DNA from: Podospora comata
Lineage: Eukaryota; Ascomycota; Sordariomycetes; Sordariales; Podosporaceae
Direction of reading: 5' to 3'
Assembly: GCA_017354895.1 (NCBI GenBank)
Contig: CP071496.1
Location: 186,001 to 250,000, forward strand
Length of the DNA stretch: 64,000 nt
Shown here: positions 50,001 through 61,400 of the stretch, piece after piece
Layout: each line of letters opens with the position of its first letter
Position numbering within the stretch: position 1 is the stretch's first letter
Notes under the pieces: generated by a model
The model's input: the letters and a program-made list of their open reading frames with translations, nothing else
The model's database searches: none
What the model was told of the DNA's origin: nothing
Position numbers and translations under genes: made by a program

Positions 50001-52265
50001 TTGCAGACGTCGAGTGATGTGGACGCCAAGCAGGGCATCTGCCTTGCGCTCAAGGAGCTCATCTCTTCTGCCTCTCCAGAAGCGCTGGAGGACCACGAGA
50101 AGACGCTCATTTCTGTTGTCCGCACGGCTCTCACCGACTCGGATGATGAGGTTCGCGAGGCAGCGGCCGAGGCATTTGACTCGCTGCAGCAGATCCTCGG
50201 CAAGCGTGCGATTGATCAGGTGCTGCCGTATCTGCTCAACCTGCTGCGGTCCGACGAGGATGCTGACAATGCTCTCGCGGCTCTGCTCACGTTGCTCACC
50301 GAGACGACGCGCTCCAACATCATTCTGCCCAACCTCATCCCGACGCTCATCGCGCCGCCTATTTCGGCCTTTAACGCAAAGGCGTTGGCGAGCCTGTCCA
50401 AGGTGGCCGGTCCGGCTATGAACCGCCGTCTGCCAAACATCATCAACTCGCTCATGGACAACATTATCAACTGCACCGAGGACGACCTCAGGGAGGACCT
50501 CGACAACTCGTTCGACACGGTGCTGCTGTCTATTGACGAGTATGACGGGCTCAATGTGGTGATGAACGTGCTGTTGCAGCTCACCAAGCACGAAGATCAC
50601 CGCAAGAGATCGGCCACCGCTCGCCACTTGGCCAAGTTCTTCGCCGAGGCCGACGTGGACTACTCGAGATACAACCAGGACATCATCCGGGCGCTGCTGA
50701 TTTCGTTTGACGATCGTGACAAGGAAGTCGTCCGGTCCGCGTGGAGCGCCCTGAGCGAGTTCACCAAGCGGCTCAAGAAGGAGGAGATGGAGGCGCTGGT
50801 CCCGTCGACAAGACAGACGCTCCTCCACGTAGGCGTTGCGGGGGCCAACCTACCTGGTTTCGAGCTGCCCAAGGGCATCAACGCCATCTTGCCCATCTTC
50901 TTGCAGGGTCTCATGAACGGCACGACAGAACAGAGGGTCAGCGCCGCGCTGGCCATCTCCGACGTGGTGGACAGGACGAGCGAGGCGGCGCTCAAGCCGT
51001 TTGTCACACAGATCACCGGCCCGCTCATCCGTGTTGTGTCTGAGCGGTCGACCGAGGTCAAGTCGGCGATTTTGCTTACGCTGAATAACTTGTTGGAGAA
51101 GATGCCGGCGGCGCTGAAGCCGTTCTTGCCGCAGCTGCAGAGGACGTTTGCCAAGAGTTTGGCGGACACGTCGAGCGAGCAGTTGAGGAGCAGGGCGGCG
51201 AAGGCGCTGGGGACGCTGATCAAGTTTACGCCGAGGGTTGACCCGCTGATTGCGGAGTTGGTGACGGGTTCGAAGACGAGCGATACCGGGGTCAAGACGG
51301 CCATGCTCAAGGCGCTGTATGAGGTTGTTAGCCGGGCGGGAGGCAACATGGGTGAGGGGTCGAGGCAGGCGATCCTGGGGATGATTGACGGGGGGGATGG
51401 GCTGGACGAGAGGGACAGCGGGATGGTGATTACGCATGCGAAGCTGTTTGGGGCTTTGGTCAGGAACGTCAGTGTGGAAGTGGCCGGGGGGTTGTTGAGG
51501 AACAGGGTACTGAAGGGAGGGGAAGGGGGTTTGATGGGGGTGTTGGCGTTGAATGCGGTTCTGTTGGAGGCGGCGGGAGTGGTGGGTGAGTGTGGGCTTG
51601 CGGACGAGTTGCCCGAGGTACTTTGCGCGGGAATGGTTGGGAAGGATGTGAGTACTATTTGCTTTTGATGTCTTGTTTTGGGAGTTCGAAAAGAAGCTAA
51701 CATTTGAACACAGCCGTCGATTGCGGACAATTATATCGCCGCCACGGGGAAATACCTCCTTTCTGCCGACCTCCCCAAGTCTTTTGAGAGCACCAAGCCC
51801 ATCTTCACCACGCTGTCCACCATTATCCCTCCGGGCAACGCGAGCGACACGCGCCGGTTGGCGCTTGTGCTTGTCCGGACTCTGGCGCGCACCCATCCCG
51901 ACATGGTCCGCCCTCACCTAATCATCCTTGCGCCGCCCGTGTTTGCCTCGGTGAGGGACACGGTCATCCCGGTCAAGCTGGCGGCAGAGGCGGCGTTTGT
52001 GCAGCTTTTTGCCGTGGCGGACGAGGAGAGCAAGGTGTTTGACAAGTGGATTTCGGGGATGGACTTGCAGGCCAATGCGAAGAGGAGCATGCAGGATTAC
52101 TTCAAGAGGGTGGCGCTGAGGTTGGGGGCGCAGGTTAGGGAGAGGAGGGAGGCGGAGGGGGGGCAGGGGGGTTTGGGGCTGTCGAATGATGAGGTTGAGG
52201 ATGAGAAGGAGTTGATGGCAGTTGGGAAGGTGGATGTGGGGGGGGATGTTTTTGGGGAGGAGTAA
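44074..52265 (+). CDS. GCN1: Gcn1, activator of the eIF2alpha kinase Gcn2, 2677 aa
   Basis: Exons 44074-44215, 44308-51647 and 51714-52265; introns of 92 and 66 nt; 2678 codons in frame, close to the 2672 residues of yeast Gcn1. The protein is built almost wholly from HEAT-type repeats. The central third holds the eEF3-like block (for example DPWEARHGVALAFKDIAPHL, EQRGAAYGLAGLVQGRGIAV, DDQWRSKKGACDLLGAMAYL, NTKRKAAQVIGSLAHLTERK). The region around 2030-2400 (NRRLPNIINSLMDN, NQDIIRALLISFDDRDKEVV) corresponds to the part that binds the RWD domain of Gcn2. The known role is sensing stalled or collided ribosomes with Gcn20 and passing the uncharged-tRNA signal to Gcn2 in general amino-acid control. 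The very long second exon has no interruption, which also argues for good sequence quality here. Confidence 0.95.
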
Positions 52266-53633
52266 GGGGGGGATAAAAGGGTTGTGTCTACATGGTGTTA
52301 CATAGGTAGTTGGGAAGGGAAAAATGTTATTTTGATGTATTTTGCTGATGGGGAGGGTGGTAGTACTTTAGTTGCTGCCTGCGTGTACTTTGAAGATCAA
52401 AAAGATTTGATGTCTCCACTTACATCTGGCAAAGGGGTCATTCAAGTGTCATGGTTTGGTTGTTGGTGACTGAACATGTGGAACGTAGTTAAAGTGTTGA
52501 GACTTGAGAGGTATAGTGGTGTGTTGTGTTGTGTTGTGTTGCTGGGGTAAAGAAAAGCCTAGAGTTTCACCGTTGAGGACTCGGGATATGTTTGATGTTT
52601 AATAAACTCTAGGGGACAGTTGAGTGACAGTTTGGGCATTCTTGATGGCTTTCAAAAGAGAATCATCTGTTGGCGGCAAATGATGGTAGAAAAGTGTTGA
52701 GAAGGTATATGTAGTACTCTTTTTTGGGACATTGAATTCACTTTGCAGGCTATTGACTTTAAATTGTAGACGACGTGTATGCATGTGGGTTGGCTGTTAG
52801 GGTGTGGAAATGGGAGTGTGGTATTTGAGGAGAAACTAAATGAAGAATAGCCTCCGAGACAACTGGGAGGGATGATAAAAGGGGATTGAGGTGTTGGGGA
52901 GGGGAGTCGGATTTTTGAAGTTGGCTGTTAATAACTATTTTGCTGTGGTTGCCATGGGCAAGTAGGTTTGTCGGGAGAAGACTGCATCCATGGCTTCGAT
53001 ATGTTTGAGTAGGTGGAAGACGGGCCTCATTTGAGTATCTACCTCCTCGCGATCAAAAGTTCGAGGTCCATGATTGCAAAAGTGTTAGAATGTTTTCTGG
53101 TGGAATGCCTGTTTTGGCATCTGATGTCAATGGGAAGCCGGGCATGCACAAAGGTCATGAAGTCATGATTTGTAAGTGCAAGTGCTTGGTGTCCAAGAAG
53201 ACCCGAGTCTGTGCCCACGGGAAAATAAGTTTCATTTTTTGTTTCTATCTTTCTCCTGGCAACTTAGGCCTTACTAACATGCTATCAGGTAATCATTCAA
53301 ATAGCAATAACCTGCCAATATCTGCCCCATGTCAACAGAGAGCAAGCTGATGTTGTCGTTGATGGGCCATTGATAAGCTGATAGGAAATAAAGTGGGGGC
53401 GGGCGCATGGACCGCTGACTCCTTGCCGGAGTTGCAGCGAGCAATTGGTTGCACGCGTTAGGGCACGTGATCCACACGAACCCTTTGCCAATCGCAGCCA
53501 AATTTGCGGGCCCACCCGAGAAACCCACAAACTGGCGGCTTGAGAAATTCTGAGGAACGAACTTCCCCTCAGCGGAAAATCCAATCCATCGACAACCTCC
53601 CATACTAACCATCTACAGCATCAATCCGTCAAG
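52266..53633. other. Intergenic region upstream of RPL19
   Basis: 3' flank of GCN1, a (GTGTT)4 repeat and the RPL19 promoter. No gene is supported. Confidence 0.5.
52521..52540. repeat. (GTGTT)4 pentanucleotide repeat
   Basis: Four perfect GTGTT units in the GCN1 3' flank. Confidence 0.9.
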
Positions 53634-54702
53634 ATGTGAGTACCAGCCGTCATCGATCCGACCGATTCCCACCATCACAGACCTGCCACATTTCAGAGGC
53701 CGGCGAGTTTGGGGGGCACGATGGCCAACTCCTCCGTGCAAACCGAACGAACCGCCGAAGATACAGCCCTTGTCGAATCCCCGATTTCCGTCGAGCACAC
53801 ACACACACATACACACCTCCAGACACACGCGCCCATCGAAAAAAAAAAAAAATACAGACAGAGCGACAAGATGCTGACGTTTTCGGCTCTGTAGGGTTAA
53901 CCTGAGGACCCAGAAGCGCCTGGCGTCGTCCGTCCTGGGCTGCGGTGAGCGCAAGATTTGGCTCGACCCCAACGAGGTCAGCGAGATCTCCAACGCCAAC
54001 TCCCGCCAGACGATCCGCAAGCTCGTCTCCGATGGCCTCATCATCAAGAAGCCCGTTACCATGCACTCGCGCTCTCGCGCGCGGGAGCTGAACCTCGCCC
54101 GCCGGATTGGTCGCCACCGTGGGTTCGGTAAGCGCAAGGGTACCGCCGATGCCCGTATGCCCGAGTACGTAACAACCGCCTTCGATTTCCCGGCCGAGTA
54201 TCAGAATGGGAGGATAGGACTCGAAGACAGTCGGAGATATCTTTTTGGATTTTGATGCTCGGGGGAGGGGGGGGGGGGTAGAAGAATGCATGACAAATCG
54301 AGCATGTGTGCTGACAACCGGTGCAGGCAGGTCCTCTGGATGCGTCGCCAGCGTGTCCTTCGCCGTCTGCTCGTCAAGTACCGCGCCAGCGGCAAGATTG
54401 ACAAGCACCTCTACCACGAGCTCTACCACTCCGCCAAGGGTAACACCTTCAAGCACAAGCGTGCCCTCGTTGAGCACGTATGTTTTTCTCCATCTTGTGG
54501 GCGGTGTGTTTTGGACAGATGACACTGACATTCACCCTCGCAGATTCACCGTGCCAAGGCCGAGAAGGCTCGCGAGAGACAGATCAAGGAGGAGATGGAT
54601 GCCAAGCGTGCCAGAACCAAGGCTGCCCGCGAGCGCAAGCTCGAGAGACAGGCGGCGAAGAGAAACGCCCTTCTCGGCGAGGGCGAGGAGGAGTCCAAGT
54701 AG
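53634..54702 (+). CDS. RPL19: 60S ribosomal protein L19 (eL19), 193 aa, start codon split by an intron
   Basis: Exons 53634-53635, 53895-54164, 54327-54477 and 54544-54702, introns of 259, 162 and 66 nt, 582 nt coding in total. The first exon contributes only A and T; the G of the initiator comes from 53895, so the mature start is AT|G GTT AAC CTG AGG ([18 protein letters not shown]). The body is highly conserved L19: [95 protein letters not shown] and a long basic C-terminal helix. L19 sits in the large subunit near the exit-tunnel face and forms an intersubunit bridge. The long first intron carries a (CA)n tract (about 53795-53817) and an A-run. The conserved residues just after the start leave little doubt about the split initiator. 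Confidence 0.93.
53795..53817. repeat. (CA)n microsatellite in RPL19 intron 1
   Basis: Alternating CA interrupted once by TA, within the intron that splits the start codon. Confidence 0.85.
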
Positions 54703-56088
54703 ATTTCTTCATCAACAATGTGAATGGACAATGGATTCTTGGCGGCCTTGCATTCGGAGTAATGGGTTGGGCTCTTTTATGGACGCATTCTCTCTACCTC
54801 TCGGTCCTCTCTCTGCTGCCACACGCTGGACTCGCTCCCCCCCGGCCGTGCAGGTATGTGCTGTTGTGATGGGACGTGGTCTATCCAGACTCGAGACAAG
54901 TTCTGGCTTCCATGTTTAGGCATTGAAAAACGGAATCAATGGGTTTGCCGGGTGCGATGACAATTATTTTCTTTTTCCCTTCGAGATATTGACAATCTGG
55001 TACATGTACAATGCTGTGCGGTTCAAGTTTGACGTGCTTGTGGGAGATGGACATGTCGAAGCAAACGAATTGGGCGAGTGATCACAAACATGGATGTACA
55101 CATCATTGAGCGAAAAGAGGCGAGCTTCGCAAGGTCCATATCCGTCACAAGACACCACTTGGCATCTCTGCTCAACAGTGACGCTACCTACATATCTACG
55201 CAACCATCATGGATCCTTGCCAAAAGCACGTCCGTCCCATGTTCGAAACAGAGTACAGTAGGGATACACCAGCTACCTAGAACCAAAACACCCCAAGCTA
55301 CCTTGTCGGAAGCTCGCGAATAACGTAATGAAATGCCCTCAACCCCAGTGCGCCCAGAGAAAACACAAGCAAAAGCAGTGCAAAGTATAGAGTAATAAGA
55401 ACCACCTTTTGTGTCTAGTGGGTGCATCAACGTAATATTGTGGTTGGGTCAGAGGCAGTCAAATTGTTCCGTTCAAAAGGTTGGTGAATCTGGCGCCCGG
55501 ACATGTCAGCATGTCCCCCTAAGAAGGAGGACCAAATTGCATATGTGATCGAAGCGCGCTCATCATCCCCAATATAGTTGATTTGAAGAAGAAAAAAGAA
55601 GAAGAAAAAGGGGTCAAAGCTCGGAGCGGGGGAATTGGAAAGTAAAATACCCTTGGTGTTTGTGTGGGTGCACGTGCCGCGATGTGGCTTGTGGCTGGTA
55701 GTTGAGCGTGGCTTGACAAAAGGTGGATGGTGTAATGTGGTGGGGGAAAGGTCGGCGTTTGGGGGACGAACAACCGCGGGTCGGAGTGCTTGTGGTTGGC
55801 GCTGCCCAATCAGAGAGGGGTCTAGCGGTAGGTCCCATCCATGGGTGTTGTTCGCCGCCCGTCATTTATTACTCCGGGTTTATTTCCAATCACAAACCTT
55901 GCTTTGGTTCGGTGTCATTGGTGGTTTGAGAGACGACAAAAGTTATTCCCCTTGACACCACTACCTTGCTGGAGATTCGAGAGGAGGCAATTGGTATGTT
56001 TTTCCTCTCTCTGGGTTGGGCGGGTGGTGTGGTTGCTTGTCTGACAGTGGTGGGTTTGAGTAGGAGCTCGAAACTTGACTTATATACG
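54703..56088. other. Intergenic region between RPL19 and the SHMT gene
   Basis: No gene is supported. A purine-rich AAGAAG stretch lies near 55586-55611. The rightmost part is the SHMT promoter, with TATATA at about 56081-56086 just before the ATG, too close to act as a TATA box for it. Confidence 0.45.
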
Positions 56089-57983
56089 ATGACGACAATC
56101 CCGGCGTTGCGGAGCGCCGCCGGCGGTTCCCCCTCGGCTGCGATGATGAGAAGGATGATAGCCACCACCACCACGACGGCCACGATGACGAGGAGGGCGG
56201 GACAGCTTGGGGGATGGACGACGTCAAGACAGCAGCAGCAGCAGAAAAGATTGGTTTCGTCGTTAGGGAATGATACGCAGCAGAAGGTGGGGGATTTATG
56301 TTGACGTACAAGGAAGGGAAAGGAAATAAATGCTGACAGTCACATGCAGTTGCTTGCGGCGCATTTGCAGCAGGCGGATCCGATCATGTATGATATTGTC
56401 GAGAAGGTTAGTACCCAGGAGAAGGAGTGCGATGGGGCATGGGTGCGGGGGTGTGCCGAAGCTGACGTGGTGACAAACAGGAGAAAGTCAGGCAAAAGCA
56501 GTTCATCAACTTGATCCCTTCCGAGAACTTTACCTCGCAGGCTGTGCTGGATGCGCTGGGGAGTCCTATGCAGAGTGGGTTTTCTTGCGAACCTGGAGGA
56601 GTGGGACGAGAATGCTAATGGTGGACAACAGACAAGTACTCTGAGGGATACCCGGGTGCGAGATACTACGGCGGTAACGAGTTCATCGATGCCTCCGAGA
56701 GATTATGCCAGCAGCGCGCACTCGAGACGTTTGGACTGGATGCCAAGGAGTGGGGGGTGAATGTTCAAGGTAGGATAGGGGGAGGGACAGCGTCAAGAGA
56801 AAAGAATGAGTGCTGACAATGTTGGGAATGAATAGCTCTCTCTGGTGCGCCAGCGAACCTGTATGTCTACTCAGCCATCATGGAAACTCATGATCGGTTG
56901 ATGGGTCTCGATCTCCCCCACGGCGGCCATCTTTCCCACGGGTACCAGACCCCCACCAAGAAGATCTCGTTCATCTCCAAGTACTTCGAGACGGTTCCTT
57001 ACCGACTTGACGAGTCCACCGGCCTGATCGACTACGATAAGCTCGAGGAGCTGGCAACCATTTACCGCCCCAAGGTTATCGTCGCTGGCGCCTCGGCTTA
57101 CAGCAGGCAAATCGATTATGCTCGTATGCGGGACATCGCCGACAAGGTGAAGGCCTACCTTGTGGCTGACATGGCGCATATCTCCGGTCTTGTCGCCGCC
57201 AAGGTCATGCCCGGGCCGTTTGGCTACGCAGACATTGTCACGACGACTTCTCACAAATCCCTCCGTGGCCCCCGTGGCGCGCTGATTTTCTTCCGCCGCG
57301 GTGTGAGGAAGGTCAGCCCGAAGACCGGAGCGGAGGAGCTGTACAACCTCGAGAACCCCATCAACCAATCCGTGTTCCCCGGCCACCAGGGCGGTCCGCA
57401 CAACCACACCATTGCCGCCTTGGCCGTGGCGCTCAAGCAGGCACAAACACCAGAGTTCAGGGCGTATCAATCGCAGGTCTTGTCCAATGCCAAAGCCTTC
57501 GCCAAGAGGTTGGGTGAACCAAAGGAAAAGGGCGGGCTGGGCTACAAGATTGTCTCGGGCGGTACTGATAACCATCTTGTTCTTGTCGATCTGAAGCCGC
57601 ACGGTGTGGACGGGGCGAGAGTGGAACGTATCCTGGAGTTGGTCGGGGTAGCTTCCAACAAGAACACTGTTCCGGGTGACAAGAGCGCGTTGACGCCTGG
57701 TGGGTTGAGGATGGGAACTCCGGCCATGACGACGAGAGGATTCCAGGAGGAGGACTTTGCGCGGGTAGCGGATATTGTCGATAGGTCGGTGACGATTGCG
57801 GTCAGGGTGGACAAGGCGGCGAGGAAGGCGGCTGAGGAAAAGGGGGAGGGGAAGACGGCGGGGAGGGTGAAGACCTTTATGGAGTTTTTGGGGGATGGGG
57901 AGACGGACACGGAGATTGTGCAGTTGAGGAGTGAGGTGGCGGATTGGGTGGGGACGTATCCTGTTCCTTGGGAGGGGAAGTAA
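56089..57983 (+). CDS. Serine hydroxymethyltransferase, mitochondrial form, 544 aa
   Basis: Exons 56089-56286, 56350-56406, 56481-56574, 56632-56769 and 56836-57983, introns of 63, 74, 57 and 66 nt; 545 codons in frame. The first exon encodes a presequence rich in Arg, Ser and Thr ([13 protein letters not shown]...[20 protein letters not shown]), indicating import into mitochondria. The enzyme body is canonical: [76 protein letters not shown], and the PLP-lysine motif [13 protein letters not shown] (Lys303), then [20 protein letters not shown]. It converts serine and tetrahydrofolate to glycine and methylene-tetrahydrofolate. The first donor is GTGGGG, weaker than the others, yet needed to join the presequence to the body. 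Confidence 0.92.
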
Positions 57984-58419
57984 GTAGGGTTGGTGATGAT
58001 GAGAAATGACATGATGAGATGAGGGAGGGGGGTCCGAGAAAGGAGTTTAACAGTCCTTTTGTCACGATGTGCAAGTTATCCTTTTTTCGGTTATTGTTGG
58101 TACTGTCTCAACATGGGGGTTTTTGGTATTGTTATGCATGTTTTGTACTCGGTGAATGGTTATACACAGGTTTGTGTTAGGTTCGACTAAATTTAGTCCG
58201 AATGAAACATCTACATCTCATTTGTTCACTTTGAAGACCGATATCATCATCCATATCTCATCATTAAAAAAAGCATGATGCTATTTTCACTCATTCGCTT
58301 GCTAACATTCAAGTTACAAAACCCCAAGATACCCATCCATTCCACTTTTTGTGGAAGTGTTTTTTTGTATATCCATCCATCCAAGATGCCGTGTATCCAA
58401 AATTTTCCATCTAGTCATG
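57984..58419. other. Spacer between convergent SHMT and fusion-enzyme genes
   Basis: 3' flanks of both genes. No gene is seen. Confidence 0.5.
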
Positions 58420-61400
58420 TCACGAAGGCTCTCCCTCCCACAGTCCCAACACCCTCTCCCTCACCCCAGCCCTCTGCTTGATCCCCTCGTAATACTTTCT
58501 GAGATATACCTGCCTGACCTCCTCTTCCCCCTCCTCTGTAGTTTCCCCCTTGCTCCCAAAACTCACCGCGAATACCCGCTCCCCACAAACCCTCACAATA
58601 TCATGCAACACCGGCCACAAGGCGAAATCCACCGGCGACGCCGTCTCCCCCCCAAGCACGAACAACCCCTTCCCCCTCTCCGCACCGGCCCTGACCTCCC
58701 CCTCCCAAAACTCCAGCTCCTCCCACAGCAGCACCGTCATAACCTTTTTCACCTTGCCCATCCCAGGCTCCTCCCCTCCCAACCTCTCCCCCAACCCCTC
58801 CCGAACAGGCCGCCAAACCCCCTCCCCAAACTCCCTCACCACCCGGTCCAACAACATGAACCGCTTGGCCACCTGCCCAGGACTAAACTGATCATACCTC
58901 CTCCCCGCCCCGTAAACCGCATCCAGATACCTCAACACGTTCCCCCACCCCTCCACCACCCCCCGGTCGGGATCGTTATCCTCAAACCTGCCCCCTGCGG
59001 TGCTCACGCTCCCCTTTGCGCAATTTACCCCCAACTCCCCCAGCGCGAACAAGACGCTCGCGTTGGCGATGACGTCGCTCCCGAGACAGTACCGCTTCGG
59101 CGTCCCCATGTGCAGCACAGTAAAACCGCCGGCGTAAAACCCCTCCCAGTCAAAAGCCGGATCGTTATTCTCGGCGGAAAAGGCCTTTAGGAGTTGAATC
59201 GCCTCCGGAGTCTGCCCGTTGATGACGGGTTGGGCCTCACCAAAGGTTTTGCCGGGGGAGCCCTGGCCCCAGATGAGGGTTTGGGAGGGGTTGATGTACG
59301 TTCCGATTTGGCGGAAGGTGAGGGAGATGCGGTGGCCAGAGTGGGAGAGTTCAGAGGGGGATTTGGAAAGGGGGGGTCGTTTGTCCGGGCGGATGGCGTG
59401 GAGCCAGTGCTTGTTTGTCGAGAGGCCCATGCGGAGGAGCGAGTTGTGGGGGAGGGGGACACGTTGGATCTGGCGTTTGGCTTTTTCCGCGGGCGAGGTT
59501 TCTTCTTGGTGGTGTTTGGAGGGGCGGCGTTTGGTGCGGAAAACCATGGTTCGCTCGGCGCCGAGGGAGAGGTTGGCGATGAAGCTGTTGGGGACGATGT
59601 CGAGGGTTTTGTCGCTGTGCTCGCTGATGTAGTCGTCGCCGCCGCGATAGTGCTGGATCAGGACGTGGTTGAGGGGGTGGCCGAGGTGCTTTTCGATTTC
59701 GGTCTTGATCTGGAGGACGGTGGGGGAGAAGGGGAGGAGAGGGGGCGATTCGTCGGCTGGGTGGCGGTAGACGGGCATGTTTCCGTCCTTGTCGACTTCA
59801 CCCTGGACGGCTATGCGACGAGGAACCTCGCCGCCCATGTGGGACATGCCGGCCCAGCTGACTTCCTCCAGCAGACGTTCAAAGGCATCGGCCGCGAGAG
59901 TTGGCGAGAGAACATTGGTGATGACATGAGTGTCGCCTTCACAGGAAGGCTCAGACACAGCACTGGTGAGTTTGACGTCCACACTCTTGGAATCCGGACC
60001 AGCCTCCATCTTGGGGCTGCCAGGCTCTTTGCTGTCCCTCTCAGAATTCGAATCTACCTCGATCTTGGAGTTGGTCAGCTGCTGGGTGATCTTCTCAACC
60101 TCCGGGTCTGGCTCGATCTTGGGGCTGTCGTGTTGCTTATTGTCCATGTTGTCCGTCTCAGAGCCCACCTCGATCTTGGTTCTCCTGGTCTGGTGCTGCT
60201 CGTCAGGATCAGCTTTCTTCTCGGTCGAGTCCTTCACAGCAGGCGGAGTTGGGTCAGCGTTGGGAGGGGACCTCGGCGGCGATGCGAAGCTTTTATCGGA
60301 ACCCGAGTGCCGCAGCCGTAGTCGGGCGTGTGTTCTTACCCTAGTGGCATTCTCAGATTTAGTGATTGGTGCGCCAGGGGCGCGGGCCGGACCTTGTGGG
60401 CTGCTCAATGACAGCTCGCCCTGCTTTGAACCACCAACACTCGTGACGGGCTGCTTCTCCTGTTTCCTCAGCGACTCATCATCGTTGCCTGACGGCGACG
60501 AGCCCGAGCCAGCCTCCAAGGGCGTGTGTATGTATTGCTGTTGGACTTGGACATGGGCGTCTTGGGAAGGGCGTTGGTGTGCAGCAGTCGAAGTGCTTGG
60601 CCCGCTTGCGTCCCGATCTGGTGGAGGCGGCGCCGTCTTGGCAGACGTGGAGGTGGGCCCGGGAGCCTTGTCTTTCTGTGGTGTGACCGAAGACCCGCTC
60701 GGCCGGTTCAACTGCATGTTGGAGATAAAGGGGGAGAGCCCAGACGGGCGGCTGTCTGCCGGCGGCGGTTGCAGTTCTTGCATGACTGCGCTGGCGTTGA
60801 CCACCTCGCTGCCCGTCAACTGCACGAGCTGTTTGACGGCGTTGAAGTGCCGCAGCTGATTCCGGAAACCACAGCAGTCCTCCACAATCGTCATCTCGTA
60901 TCCATGTCTGCCTGCATCTAGCGCTGTCGCGTAGATGCTGATGTTGGTCAGGGCTCCACATACGTACAGCCCTGTCACGAAGCGACGCCTCAGTGTCTGC
61001 ACCAACTCTTGTTGACTCGAGGCAAAGGCGCTGTAGTGTGTCTTGGTGAAGACAATATCCCGAGTGGCATCGACGGCTTCTTGGACTTCTGCAACCAACT
61101 CGGCTCCCTTGGTCCCCTTTCTAACACAGGGCTTCTTCGGGGCCCCTCCGTTGCTCAGAAATGCCTCGTCGTCAGCCTCCATCGCGGCGCCATCGTGTTC
61201 TCGTGAGGTGGGAGGGCGACCCCGAGCGCTGCCTGGTCTTGGTGGGCGTATTGGCACGTTGGCTGTGATGATCTGCTCTCCTTCGGCCGATAATGGCCGG
61301 TGACGCTCAAACTCGCTGCGGACCCAGACTACATCACCGGCGCCAGAATCTCGGAAAGCTTTGACCAACTCAAGGGACCGCTTCACAAAGTCGTCAGGCT

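Noticed and set aside
48799-50421. 540-codon open frame on the same strand as GCN1 in another frame
   Set aside because: Arg/Ser/Cys-rich nonsense composition typical of an out-of-frame reading of the HEAT repeats.
49149-50828. 559-codon open frame antisense to GCN1
   Set aside because: It mirrors the codon-biased GCN1 frame, shows no domain and lies inside a certain gene; a shadow of coding bias.
59194-60321. 375-codon open frame antisense to the fusion enzyme
   Set aside because: Low-complexity Gly/Val/Asp reading opposite the AlkB domain; no family resemblance.
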